Below the pieces are notes generated by a model. It was given only the letters and a program-made list of their open reading frames with translations. It was not told where the DNA came from and made no database searches. Positions 46,334 through 56,400 of a stretch of 64,000 nucleotides of DNA are shown here, piece by piece (within the stretch, counting starts at the first letter, position 1; each line of letters opens with the position of its first letter). The translations under genes and the position numbers were made by a program. Origin of the DNA: Lederbergia panacisoli (GTDB taxonomy: Bacteria > Bacillota > Bacilli > Bacillales > Bacillaceae_C); contig NZ_JANJGU010000002.1 in NCBI RefSeq assembly GCF_024626525.1, forward strand, positions 372,001 to 436,000, written 5' to 3'.

Positions 46334-47516
46334 TTTTTTCGCTCCGTTCTCCCTTTTGTCTCCCATATGTTAAAATTCTCCACAATTTTTCTACCGGACC
46401 GTGCTTAAACTTTGCTAACCACATTTCCGCAATAATAACTTGAATAACGTAAATTGCAAAAGCAAGCAGAGTACCGGTTGCCATCGACATTTGACCATAT
46501 AGGCCAAGTCCATAATTGTAAAAGATAAGTGTACCGATAATAGACTGGCTTAAGTAAATGGTGATGGACATTCTTCCAGCAGATGCGATTGGTTTTAATA
46601 ATTTTCCTATGAGATTATATGACATGAGCAGGACAATGATTGCTATGTAAGCTATCCCTAGTAATGGTCCTCCAATCATGTCCTGAATATATTGAATGCT
46701 TATAGATGGTTCAATCAATAACGGCAGTAATTTTACAACTAATCCTATTGGCAAACTTATAGTTAGAATGGTTATCCACTTTTTTCTTTGATCATTCGCC
46801 TTTTGCAGCCATTTCAATTTAGCCGCACCAGCGCCAAGCAACATTAAAGGTAATATCATAAAAAGATATAGAAAAAATTCTGCTGGTCCATTACCCATTG
46901 ACCAATCAGCGATACGTTGCATTGTAATCTCCCAAAATGACCCGTTCGCATAAATTTCAGATGACTGCTGTAAATTCACAATGTCAACGAAATCAGCAAG
47001 AGAGTCAGAACCAAATAAAGTAGAAAGCATAATTAAGGCACCATAAAACAGCTGTGGCAATAAATAAAGAATTCCGCCTAGCCCTAATAACATTGGACCT
47101 GACAATCTTAAAAATAAAAGTAAAATAAGTCCCATCGTCGCATACGTTATTAAAATGTCACCATACCATATCAAAAAGGCATGGAAAATCCCCAAAAACA
47201 ATAATACAATTAATCGTCTAATACTAACCTTCCAAAAAGAAAAACCTTTTTCATTCAGCCGATCTTTCATGATGACCATTCCGTAGCCAAACATCATCGC
47301 AAATATGGGGTAAAAGCTTGCTTGAACAAATATATCCAGCCACATATAAAGGCGCGCATCATCGTATTGCCACCATTCATACGGATTATAATAACTCATT
47401 GGTGATTGAAAACTTATCATGTTAATCAGTAAAATTCCCAGCAATGAAAATCCTCTAAGTACGTCTAGAGTGTGAATACGCTCCTCCGGCCGAATTGGCC
47501 CCAACGATTGTTTCAT
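46314..47516 (-). CDS. DUF418 domain membrane protein (YeiB family)
   Basis: A 400-residue protein with about 9-10 transmembrane segments of the YeiB/DUF418 acyltransferase-3-like group (TLDVLRGFSLLGILLINM at the start). The C-terminal DUF418 part contains AGRMSITIYLSQSIIGTLIFY and AEMWLAKFKHGPVEKLWR. The ATG follows GGGAGAATGGAG. The physiological role is unknown; relatives may modify extracellular or membrane lipids. It precedes yisK. Confidence 0.87.
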   Translation of the reverse strand: MKQSLGPIRPEERIHTLDVLRGFSLLGILLINMISFQSPMSYYNPYEWWQYDDARLYMWLDIFVQASFYPIFAMMFGYGMVIMKDRLNEKGFSFWKVSIRRLIVLLFLGIFHAFLIWYGDILITYATMGLILLLFLRLSGPMLLGLGGILYLLPQLFYGALIMLSTLFGSDSLADFVDIVNLQQSSEIYANGSFWEITMQRIADWSMGNGPAEFFLYLFMILPLMLLGAGAAKLKWLQKANDQRKKWITILTISLPIGLVVKLLPLLIEPSISIQYIQDMIGGPLLGIAYIAIIVLLMSYNLIGKLLKPIASAGRMSITIYLSQSIIGTLIFYNYGLGLYGQMSMATGTLLAFAIYVIQVIIAEMWLAKFKHGPVEKLWRILTYGRQKGERSEKNEIRVI

Positions 47517-47582
47517 AATTTCTCCATTCTCCCCTACATCCCTAATGTATCATTCATTATTGTAACTTCTAGGCCATTTAAT

Positions 47583-47610
47583 CACAAATCCTTTCGCTTT
47601 TCATAAGATA
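47583..47610 (+). promoter_or_regulatory. Probable sigma-K promoter of the gerP operon
   Basis: CAC at 47583-47585 serves as the -35 (mACm) and CATAAGATA at 47602-47610 fits the sigma-K -10 pattern CATAnnnTA, with 16 bases between. gerP is known to be sigma-K-dependent in B. subtilis. gerPA starts 40 bases downstream. Confidence 0.7.
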
Positions 47611-47650
47611 AAGTATGATTGACTCAATAATATAAAGGATGTGAACGGCG

Positions 47651-47872
47651 ATGCCAGCTTTTGTAGGTGCCGTTCAAGTTGTGAATATCTCATCGTCAGG
47701 TGTCTTTAACATAGGAGATGTATTTCAAATCCATCCCATATCTTCCACTAAGGTTTTTGCCGGAGCAGGATCATTTAATACGGCAGATCAAGTTAAAGTC
47801 ATTAATGAATTATCTTCCACAAATACGTTTGACGCAGATTTGGTGGATCAAGGAATAGGATTTACATTATAA
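47651..47872 (+). CDS. gerPA: Spore germination protein GerPA
   Basis: A 73-residue protein of the GerPA/GerPF family (MPAFVGAVQVVNISSSGVFN, then GAGSFNTADQ and LVDQG at the end). GerP proteins sit in the inner coat of the spore and help germinants pass the coat. First gene of gerPABCDEF; ribosome site AAAGGATG. The similarity to the last gene (gerPF) suggests duplication. Confidence 0.9.
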   Translation: MPAFVGAVQVVNISSSGVFNIGDVFQIHPISSTKVFAGAGSFNTADQVKVINELSSTNTFDADLVDQGIGFTL

Positions 47873-47929
47873 GTGTAATTGAATAATAGTAATGCCAGCA
47901 AAAGATACTTCCAATGGGAGGGACCATCA

Positions 47930-48151
47930 TTGGTCATAAATGTTCAACAATCAATTCATATTCATATGATAAAGATTGGAGGAATTACAAACTCCTCTGT
48001 CCTACAAATTGGAACAACAGGAATTATTACAGAGGCTTCCAATTTATTTAATACAGGTGGTTTCACAGGCGCGGCTCCTTCCACAATTGCAGCAGAAAAG
48101 GAAACAGCTCTTGGTGAAGCAATCGAACATCCAATTCTCGTACCACTATAA
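47930..48151 (+). CDS. gerPB: Spore germination protein GerPB
   Basis: A 73-residue protein; the family pattern IKIGGITNSSVLQIGTTG is visible near the N-terminus. I set the start at the TTG at 47930 (MVINVQQSIHI), with GGGAGGG 7 bases upstream, matching known GerPB N-termini. A longer reading from 47879 has no ribosome site. Second gene of the coat-permeability operon. Confidence 0.87.
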   Translation: MVINVQQSIHIHMIKIGGITNSSVLQIGTTGIITEASNLFNTGGFTGAAPSTIAAEKETALGEAIEHPILVPL

Positions 48152-48171
48152 AATCAAAAGGCGGAGATGAC

Positions 48172-48774
48172 ATGGATCTTACTTTATTTCTTAAACAATT
48201 ACATGAGTATGTCGTTTGGCAACAACAGGAAATCAATCGCTTGCAAACAACCATGGCTCAATTATCCGCAGATATAAAAAAATTACAAGAAAAGCCTTCT
48301 GTAACCGTAGAAAGGCTGGAATACAAATTTGATCAATTAAAAGTGGAAACATTGGAGGGTACATTAAATATTGGGTTGAATCCAGCAGATTTGAATAATA
48401 TCGATGATTTTTCTGCAGTACCGAATATGAGGGATAAAAAACCATCAGATAAGAACGATCAGATGAAAAAAGAAGTCCTTGAAAAATTAAATCAATATGT
48501 TGACCAACAATTGGAAACAATCATTCACGATTCAGAAAGCCAAATCGGCATTCAGTTAGAGGAATCCTATTTCAATTTAATAAAAGAAGACATACGTAAA
48601 CAATTGCCGACACGCGCCGAACACTATCTTCACTTTTTCACTACAAGAACGGATGAGGAACTAACGAAAGAACAGCTCTTTGAAAAAATGTACAAAACAA
48701 TTGTTGCTGATATAAACAATGGTGTTTACACCTTCATAGCACAAATGCCTCTTAATAGAAAGGAAGAAAAATAA
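48172..48774 (+). CDS. gerPC: Spore germination protein GerPC
   Basis: A 200-residue protein. The N-terminal 50 residues are a coiled-coil (FLKQLHEYVVWQQQEINRLQ) and the C-terminal part has HYLHFFTTRTDEELTKEQLF. GerPC is the largest Gerp member and is needed for coat location of others. The ATG follows AGGCGGAG and the gene keeps the operon order. Confidence 0.9.
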   Translation: MDLTLFLKQLHEYVVWQQQEINRLQTTMAQLSADIKKLQEKPSVTVERLEYKFDQLKVETLEGTLNIGLNPADLNNIDDFSAVPNMRDKKPSDKNDQMKKEVLEKLNQYVDQQLETIIHDSESQIGIQLEESYFNLIKEDIRKQLPTRAEHYLHFFTTRTDEELTKEQLFEKMYKTIVADINNGVYTFIAQMPLNRKEEK

Positions 48775-48779
48775 TCGCT

Positions 48780-48968
48780 ATGGAACTCAATGTCATTAAC
48801 CGGGAATTGAATGTTGGAGAAATACATGTGATCGGGGTAACGACGTCCTCATTGCTTTTAGTTGGCGATGCAAACACAATTCAACTAGCCTCTACATTTG
48901 ACACACCAGCAGAATCTCTAATTATTGGACCATTTCAGCCTATTACTGTCCCCATTACTTCGGGGTGA
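48780..48968 (+). CDS. gerPD: Spore germination protein GerPD
   Basis: A 62-residue protein beginning MELNVINRELNVGEIHVIGV with SSLLLVGDANTIQLASTFDTP, the typical GerPD pattern. Ribosome site AAAGGAAG is 14 bases upstream. Five bases separate it from gerPC. Confidence 0.88.
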   Translation: MELNVINRELNVGEIHVIGVTTSSLLLVGDANTIQLASTFDTPAESLIIGPFQPITVPITSG

Positions 48969-48973
48969 GATAA

Positions 48974-49381
48974 ATGTGGGGACGAAATTCGGTAGTTCAG
49001 CATATACTTGTTTATAGCATTCTTTCAGACGCAGTATTGGAACTAGGTGATTCTGTTCTAATACGGTCAGCAACCCAAGCCCTTGCGGTTCAACGTCAGC
49101 AAGAACTTTACCTTGGGAAGGAAGCAGATTACAAGCCGCGCATTTGGTTTGAGCAAATTCCACTCCCGCCACTTCCGATTCCCCCACCTTATATTAGAAA
49201 ATATCACGAAAACCCTAATATACGTGTTGGAAGAATTTCCATAAAGGGGATATCCACAGCAAGCGTTGTACAAATCGGAAATACAGAACACGTTCATAAA
49301 GAGGCAAGGGTAGACCATATACGCCAGCTTACTGGTCAGGCGATGCACCCTAGAACGAAAGTAGAAGTACGAAGGGACTGA
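48974..49381 (+). CDS. gerPE: Spore germination protein GerPE
   Basis: A 135-residue protein with QHILVYSILSDAVLELGDS and a C-terminal IKGISTASVVQIGNTEHVH, resembling the GerPB/GerPE beta-strand pattern. Proline-rich linker (PLPPLPIPPPYI). ATG after GGGGTGAG. Fifth gene of the operon. Confidence 0.88.
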   Translation: MWGRNSVVQHILVYSILSDAVLELGDSVLIRSATQALAVQRQQELYLGKEADYKPRIWFEQIPLPPLPIPPPYIRKYHENPNIRVGRISIKGISTASVVQIGNTEHVHKEARVDHIRQLTGQAMHPRTKVEVRRD

Positions 49382-49386
49382 TTTTA

Positions 49387-49605
49387 ATGCCGGCTATAAT
49401 AGGACCACTTCAAATTATTAATGTTGGCGGTGGAGTAGTTCATTTCGGGGATGTTGCGGTTATTTCACCGAAAAGTGCTTCCAAAACAAGTGAGGGATCG
49501 GGATCCGGTAATACCGGTGGATTTATTGTTACCTTAAATGGAGCTAGCGTAAATCCTGTTGTCGATTCAAACTTAGTTGATCAACCAACAATAGGAAATA
49601 ATTAA
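49387..49605 (+). CDS. gerPF: Spore germination protein GerPF
   Basis: A 72-residue protein of the same family as GerPA (MPAIIGPLQIINVGGGVVHF, GSGSGNTGGFI, SNLVDQP). Last gene of the operon. The ribosome site is GAAGGGAC and a terminator follows. Confidence 0.9.
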   Translation: MPAIIGPLQIINVGGGVVHFGDVAVISPKSASKTSEGSGSGNTGGFIVTLNGASVNPVVDSNLVDQPTIGNN

Positions 49606-49634
49606 AGCTGGGTCCAGTATTGGCTGACCCAGCT
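49605..49634 (+). terminator. Terminator after gerPF
   Basis: Perfect 10-base arms AAGCTGGGTC (49605-49614) and GACCCAGCTT (49625-49634), T-rich afterwards. It also faces the convergent addA. Confidence 0.85.
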
Positions 49635-49692
49635 TTTCTATTATGGAGTAAACCACCATATGCTTTATAAGCATATTTTAAAATTTGGCGCA

Positions 49693-52600
49693 TTATAGTT
49701 TTAAAAACTCGCAGGCATCAAAGAAATATAAATATTTTCCGATTACTGGCTTTTTCCAAATTTCAGCAATGGCTTGTTCATAAAAATTCAATTGTGTTTC
49801 ATAACGTCTAGAGAGAATCTTTTTTGCCTGTGAAAATCCATTAGGGAATCTACCTTGGATCGCATCTGTTTTATAATCTAGTAAAATTACCCCATCTTTT
49901 TCTTCAATAATACAGTCGATGATTCCTTGGACAAGCACTTTTTCATCAAGTCCATCCCAGTCAGAATAAACTTCTCGCGCTGGGATCCCCATTGTAAACG
50001 GAACTTCACGATGAACTTTTTTAGCTAAAATTGTTTTTTGACCAATCTCACTTTCAAAAAACTGAATTATTTGTTCGCTTGAGACTACTTCAGCCTGTTC
50101 GGAAGTGAGGATTTCTTTTTGGTTTAGTTCCTCTAATAACATCTCTATCGATATTATTGTCGGATGCTCATCAAGCGGAATATGCTGCATAACCGTATGC
50201 ATCGCTGTTCCTCGTTCCGCAGGTGTTAGAATCCCCTTTTCACTCATAAACTTTGGACGATCATATTGCAGTTTGCTATCCTTTTTCATTAACTGTGTAG
50301 CACTTGCTTCATCTCTTGTTTCAAACATTCGTTTAATCTCGGATACGGATTGTTTAGACATTCGTTTGGTCGAAAAAGGATAAGCATATTCCCATGATAG
50401 TCGCGAGATAACTTCCTCTTTGTACGGCGATTCACTCTCGATCGCATTTCCATTCTTGACAGATTCCTGCCAATTTTCATCTCCATTATGTTCGTTCTCT
50501 ATATCTTGATCAAATTGGTATTTTGACAACACTCTAACTTTCCAGCGTGAAGGATGTTCCGCTATTTCGTTATCCAGCTCTCCTCTGCCCGTTCCGCGAA
50601 TCTCTTCTCCATCTTCGTGTCTTATAAGGGCCATACCAATCCAGTCAAGGTAGGAATTGGCTTGTGCACGATCATGGTCTGATAAGAGCCACCCTGATTG
50701 ATTCATCGCCTTCATCCACTTTTTCATTTCTTTATCAATGTTTTTAACAGAAGCGACCAAAAATAGCTTTTCTTTCGCCCTTGTCAAAGCAACATAAAGT
50801 ACACGCATTTCCTCAGAAATCAGTTCCATCTTTTTCTTTCTTTTTAAAGCTAATTGTGGAAGTGAAGAATATGAAATGCGTTTTTCAGGGTTCACAAATT
50901 TACACGCAAACCCAAACTCCTTATCAAACATATAATTACTGTATAAGTCTCTCATATTAAACTTTCTAGCAGTCCCTGCGACAAAAACAACAGGGAACTC
51001 CAAACCTTTGCTTGAGTGAATCGTCATAATCCGAACGACATCTTCCTGTTCTCCAAGAGCACGTGCCGCCCCTAAATCATTTCCTCTTTCTCGCATTCTT
51101 TCAACAAATCTTAGAAAACGAAATAACCCCCGAAAAGAAGTATTTTCATATTGACGGGCTCGGTCGTAAAAAGCTCGTAAATTCGCCTGCCGTTGTTTTC
51201 CACCCGGAAGTCCACCGACAAATTCATAAAATCCTGTGTCGCGGTAAAGCTGCCAAATCAGTTCTGATAAAGCCCCGCTTCTGGCCATGCTTCTCCACTC
51301 ATGAAGTCTATTAAATAAGTCAGAAACCCGTTCCCAAGCATTAGCAAATTCATGATCAGGAATATTTGATATAAACGATTTTACTGCTTCGTAATAACTA
51401 CCTCTCCTTGATTGCAACCGGATATGGGCTAGCTCATCTTCTGATATGCCTATAATTGGAGATCTGAGAACTGCCGCAAGCGGTATATCTTGATCAGGAT
51501 TATCAATGATTTTAAGTAAGGACATCATAATCGCTACTTCAGTAGCATCAAAATATCCAGTTGATAAATTAACATGTGCTGGTATACCTGCATGCTTGAA
51601 TTCTTCCATTATATCCGGCGCCCAACTAAGTGAACGAACTAGAATGACAATATCTTTATAGCGAATGGGCCGTTCACTCTTTGTTTTTAACTCGTAAATA
51701 GGGTTCTCTTCGTCAATCATTTTCCTAATTGTATCTGCCATATAACGGGCTTCCAATTTCGTTTGTTCTAATTCATTTTGATCTAAAACATCATCAGTTG
51801 CTTCTACCTCTTGTAATGTTTCATCATCGGATTGATTGATGATGGCAACTTCAATCGGAAATGGCTCTTCATTTGAGTAACCCGAGCCTTTTACGAGCTC
51901 TGCATCGCGGTTATATTCAATTTCCCCCACTTTTTGCCCCATGATCTGTTTAAATAAATAGTTCACACCATCAAGTACTTCTGCCCGACTGCGGAAGTTG
52001 CGGGAAAGGTCGATCCGTAAGCCTGTATTTTCTCCCTCACTCGTAAAGCGCAAATATTTTCCGAGAAATAAATTAGGCTCAGCAAGACGAAAACGGTAAA
52101 TCGATTGCTTTACATCTCCAACCATAAAGAGATTTCCGTCAAACTCACTATCTTTCGATACCAACTTAATAATAGTTTCTTGAACCATATTCGTATCTTG
52201 ATATTCATCAACAAGTACTTCTTTAAACTGATTTCGATAGGTTAGGGCTATTTCAGAGGGAATAATTTCGTTCTTCCCCTCTTCACTATCCATCAGAATC
52301 TCAAGACATAAGTGTTCCAGGTCCGAAAAATCGACTAGTCCTTTTTCCGCTTTTTCCATTTCAAAAATGCGTGAAAACTTTTTAACAATCTCAACTAATG
52401 TGGAAAGGACCTGTTTCATTTCCTGCATATCTTTTAAAAACTTATCGGGAGTTTTAGAAAATAACTCCTTTGAGAGCTTGTCCAGTATTCCCCGGGCAGC
52501 TTTTCTTAGCTCATCAGCTTCCTTTATTAAGTCTGGATCATATTCATCGCCCTTGCATGTTTTGGCTCTCGTAAAACTCCAATTATTCATTGTTTCGTAT

Positions 52601-53445
52601 AGAAGATCCCAACCTTGGCCAGCTGCTCGTTCCATCGCTTCCACGATTGAAAGATCAGCTACATAATTTTCCGCCCTTGTTGCAGGTCCTCCTGGAGTTT
52701 TTGATATATATAACGCTTGCTCAAGCAATTCTTTCGCTCCTGATAATTGAAGCTGAATATCAAATTTTAATATATCGATAAAAGGAAGGTTTTCTATATT
52801 CGTATTTTCCGTCACATCATACATTTCTACTATTTGATCGAGCCATTTAAATGGATCTGGATGGGACCGAGAAAAATCATAAAGCTTAAGAACTAACTCT
52901 TGTAAGGCACTATCGTTTCTGTCATTCGAAAATGTATCAACAAGCTTATAAAATGATTCATTTCCTTGCTCCCCATATTCCGTTTCGAAAAGTTCATCGA
53001 GAACTTCATCGCGAAGCAGGTCAGCTTCCGTTTGATCAGCAATTCGGAAACCAGGATCGATATCGATCATATAATAATATTTCCTTACAACCTCAAGACA
53101 AAATGAATGCAAGGTGGAGATGGCTGCACTGTTCAAAAGACCGAGCTGCCTTCGTAAATGTGATGATAATGGATCTTGATCTATAGCCTTTTCAAGTGCC
53201 TCACCTATTCGATGCCTCATTTCTGCAGCAGATGCATTCGTAAAAGTCACTACGAGCAATTGATCAATATTTAGCGGATCTTCACTCTCTAATATTTTTT
53301 GAATAATCCGTTCCACGAGAACGGCCGTTTTCCCCGATCCCGCAGCGGCTGCAACTAAAATATCTTGATTTTTCGCCATAATTGCTTTCCACTGATCATC
53401 TGTCCATGTTACATGCTCTGGCTTAGTCGGAATGATTGTTTTCAA
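49693..53445 (-). CDS. addA: Helicase-nuclease AddA subunit
   Basis: A 1250-residue subunit of the AddAB double-strand-break repair complex. Superfamily 1 helicase motifs: Walker A AAAAGSGKTAVL near residue 27, VTFTNASAAEM, DEYQDTN in motif II, VGDVKQSIYRF in III, TIHSSKGLEFPVVF and LYVALTRAKEKL in V and VI. The C-terminal nuclease domain has ILLDYKTDA, with Asp and Lys of the PD-(D/E)XK site. The TTG at 53445 has GGAGGG upstream and overlaps the end of addB by 23 bases, so the two are coupled. Confidence 0.96.
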   Translation of the reverse strand: MKTIIPTKPEHVTWTDDQWKAIMAKNQDILVAAAAGSGKTAVLVERIIQKILESEDPLNIDQLLVVTFTNASAAEMRHRIGEALEKAIDQDPLSSHLRRQLGLLNSAAISTLHSFCLEVVRKYYYMIDIDPGFRIADQTEADLLRDEVLDELFETEYGEQGNESFYKLVDTFSNDRNDSALQELVLKLYDFSRSHPDPFKWLDQIVEMYDVTENTNIENLPFIDILKFDIQLQLSGAKELLEQALYISKTPGGPATRAENYVADLSIVEAMERAAGQGWDLLYETMNNWSFTRAKTCKGDEYDPDLIKEADELRKAARGILDKLSKELFSKTPDKFLKDMQEMKQVLSTLVEIVKKFSRIFEMEKAEKGLVDFSDLEHLCLEILMDSEEGKNEIIPSEIALTYRNQFKEVLVDEYQDTNMVQETIIKLVSKDSEFDGNLFMVGDVKQSIYRFRLAEPNLFLGKYLRFTSEGENTGLRIDLSRNFRSRAEVLDGVNYLFKQIMGQKVGEIEYNRDAELVKGSGYSNEEPFPIEVAIINQSDDETLQEVEATDDVLDQNELEQTKLEARYMADTIRKMIDEENPIYELKTKSERPIRYKDIVILVRSLSWAPDIMEEFKHAGIPAHVNLSTGYFDATEVAIMMSLLKIIDNPDQDIPLAAVLRSPIIGISEDELAHIRLQSRRGSYYEAVKSFISNIPDHEFANAWERVSDLFNRLHEWRSMARSGALSELIWQLYRDTGFYEFVGGLPGGKQRQANLRAFYDRARQYENTSFRGLFRFLRFVERMRERGNDLGAARALGEQEDVVRIMTIHSSKGLEFPVVFVAGTARKFNMRDLYSNYMFDKEFGFACKFVNPEKRISYSSLPQLALKRKKKMELISEEMRVLYVALTRAKEKLFLVASVKNIDKEMKKWMKAMNQSGWLLSDHDRAQANSYLDWIGMALIRHEDGEEIRGTGRGELDNEIAEHPSRWKVRVLSKYQFDQDIENEHNGDENWQESVKNGNAIESESPYKEEVISRLSWEYAYPFSTKRMSKQSVSEIKRMFETRDEASATQLMKKDSKLQYDRPKFMSEKGILTPAERGTAMHTVMQHIPLDEHPTIISIEMLLEELNQKEILTSEQAEVVSSEQIIQFFESEIGQKTILAKKVHREVPFTMGIPAREVYSDWDGLDEKVLVQGIIDCIIEEKDGVILLDYKTDAIQGRFPNGFSQAKKILSRRYETQLNFYEQAIAEIWKKPVIGKYLYFFDACEFLKL

Positions 53446-56400
53446 GGTTAATTCCCTCCTCTCGAATCCTAGCAAATACATCTTGAGAGTTTTGCTGAGG
53501 AATAATGCGAAAACGATTATTTTCTAATGATTGATCAAACTGGCAAACAGATTTATATGAACAGAATTGGCAAGGTGTTCTGTCTCCTAGCTTATACGGA
53601 TCAATATCGACATCACCTTGAATAATTCGATTTCCAGATTCCTGATAAAGATTACGAACAAACCTTCTTAATGTTTTAAAATCTTCTTCACTAGCAGAAC
53701 TTCCTTGAGATTTTGCCGACAAACTTCCATCTTTATTTAAACTTGCCGATATAACGTTTGAAGTTCCAGTTTCCAAGGAATTGTCCATAAGGCGAATGAT
53801 ATCGGGATCACCTAGCAACATCCCTTTCATTTTAAATTCCTTCAACATTTCATTTTCAATATCCTCCAATGTCAATATTTTTTCACTCGTAATCATTGGA
53901 TTGTGGACATGAAAATATAAAACGCCCGCAGGTGTCGCTTCCGCACCTATCAATTTTTGTGAATGAGTGATGATAATATCTAAATAAGTAAGCATTTGTA
54001 ATGCAAGACCGTGATATACCTCATTCAAATCCAAAGCTCTTGAGCTGGACTTATAATCGATGACGCGTAAATATACTCCATTTTCATTTTCCGCCTTATC
54101 GACTCGATCGATTCTACCTTGAAGCTGCATCTTTATCCCGCTTTTCAACGTAAAGGCGAGTGGAGGCAACTGTTTAAACGGCCCGAAATCAAGCTCTAAT
54201 CCGACAGGTGAAAACCCACTTACTTTGGCGTGGCTGCTTAGTGTGTAGGATGCTCTCCCGATAATTTGTTCAAGCTTCCTCTTAATATAAAAATGTCGAT
54301 TCGAGCTAAGCAGAATTTGATTTTGCAATTTTGGTGCAAATTGTTCTACAGCCTTCTTCGCGAGCCATTCACATTGCTCTTTCGTAAGTCTAGACCATGC
54401 GAGTCCGTTTCTATCCACTTCCTCTGAAATCCACTTTAGCGCTGCATGGAATAAATCACCGATATGTGGTGCATCTAACCTATAAATCTCCCTTTCACGC
54501 AATCGAAGTCCATGTGACGTAAAATGGGAAAAAGGGCACCCGTGAAAAAGCTCCATTCTTGATACACTGGCAAGCATTTCATCACCATATAATTCTTTGC
54601 TTGTTTTTTCAGATAGTGTTTTCGTTTCATTTTTATAAAATAGGCTTGAAAGAATCCTTTTGGCTTTTTGATTATATTTAGGTTTCTCCATATAAAAATT
54701 GTAAACATCCCACCAGAAATCAGCGATTGGATATCCTCGTGCTTTTAATTGCAATTGAGCCGTTAAATAGGCTATCGCAGTGTTTGGATGTGAAACATAT
54801 GCAAATTGCTCATCCATTAAAAGTTCACTCGGCTCGTTTACTTCACTTATTTCTTTTATTTCTGGAAAAAGCTCTTTTAATCTTTTTATATAAGGAGAGG
54901 GCAACAATCCCTTTCCCTCGTCATTCGCAAGTGGATACGATAAATAAAGACGCTGCTCTTGAACTGTAAAAGCCCTGTATGCGACAAAATCCTCATCCAG
55001 TAGTCTTTCTTTAGCACCCGGGGCTAGCACTAGCCCTATCCCGCTTAATTCACTACGATCCTCATCTGACAATGTCCCCTCATCCATTTGCTTTGCAGGT
55101 ATAACACCATCATTTAAGCCAATAACAAAGGAAGCCTTTATGTTTGAAAGTCGGGATAATTCTAAGTCTGCAACAAACACCTGATCAATAGCGGGCGGTA
55201 TCAATGAAAATTTCGCAGATTCCAAACCTGAATCGAGAATATCGATGAACGTTTCAATCGAGATTAGCTCATCACCCATCACTTCAACAAATTGATCAAG
55301 TAAATCTATAACCGCATTCCAAGCTTGATCATATTCTCTCGAAACGACTAATTGGCCCTTTTCTTCGGCAATATTACTTTTTTCTGCTAGTTTGGTTGGA
55401 ATGTCTAATTCCTCCAACGCTAAATAAACTGCTTCACATAGCTCACGTCCACTTTTTGCTTTTTTTAACCTTCTAGAAAATCGCAAAAGGGGTACAACGA
55501 CTAGATTTCGCGACTCATTTATTTCCTCTTCCATTTTCTTTTCGGCATCTGTTTGTGGTGATACTTCATACTCAAGTCCGAAGAAACGCTTGTAGCTCCA
55601 AGGTTTTTTATCAATCCATTTATCACCTTTTATCCCGTTTGCAAGTACATAATTTTCGAGCCTGTCCATTTGTTCCCTTAGCATTTCCATATCGGAGCCT
55701 ACAGGGAAAAGCAAATCTGTCTTAATTGCTCGAAACACCGGTTCGTATCTCCAATTGCTTTTCATAATATCAAGTGAACTGCGGATCAATTCAATGAGTG
55801 GATGATTTAACATCGGGCGTTTTTGATCAACGAAAAAAGGAATCTCATGATCATAAAAAACAGTTTCCATCATCTCCTGATATTCTTGGCCATTTCTCGT
55901 TAAAACAGCAATATCATGAAAACGATAACCTTCCTCCATAACTAGCCTGCGGATTTCTCTTGCTGTGCTTTCAACTTCTGCACGCCTATTTGCCGCTTCT
56001 CTTATTTCAATTGCCGGCCTATAATGCACGGAATTGATTGGACGTTTATCAAACCGAGCCTGCAAGTACTGTAACCCTTCATCTTGAAATCTTGGTGTTT
56101 CAGCAAGAAAAACATCCTCTTCCAATAAGATGCCGTTTCCAAGAGCCATTTCATATAAATCAGAATACGTTTCCCCTGTTAATCTGAATAAATTTAGATC
56201 GTCCGGCTTTACACCATGTTTGTAGGGACGATCCAAAACGAGAGCAATGGATATCCTTCTACAATATTTCATTAATTGTTCGATCACTCTTTTTTCCTGT
56301 GGAGTGAAATTATGGAATCCATCTATATAAATTTCTGCATCCTTTAAGTAATTTGAATCCTTAATCGAATCAGCAAGCAAATGTAAAAAATCATTTGAAT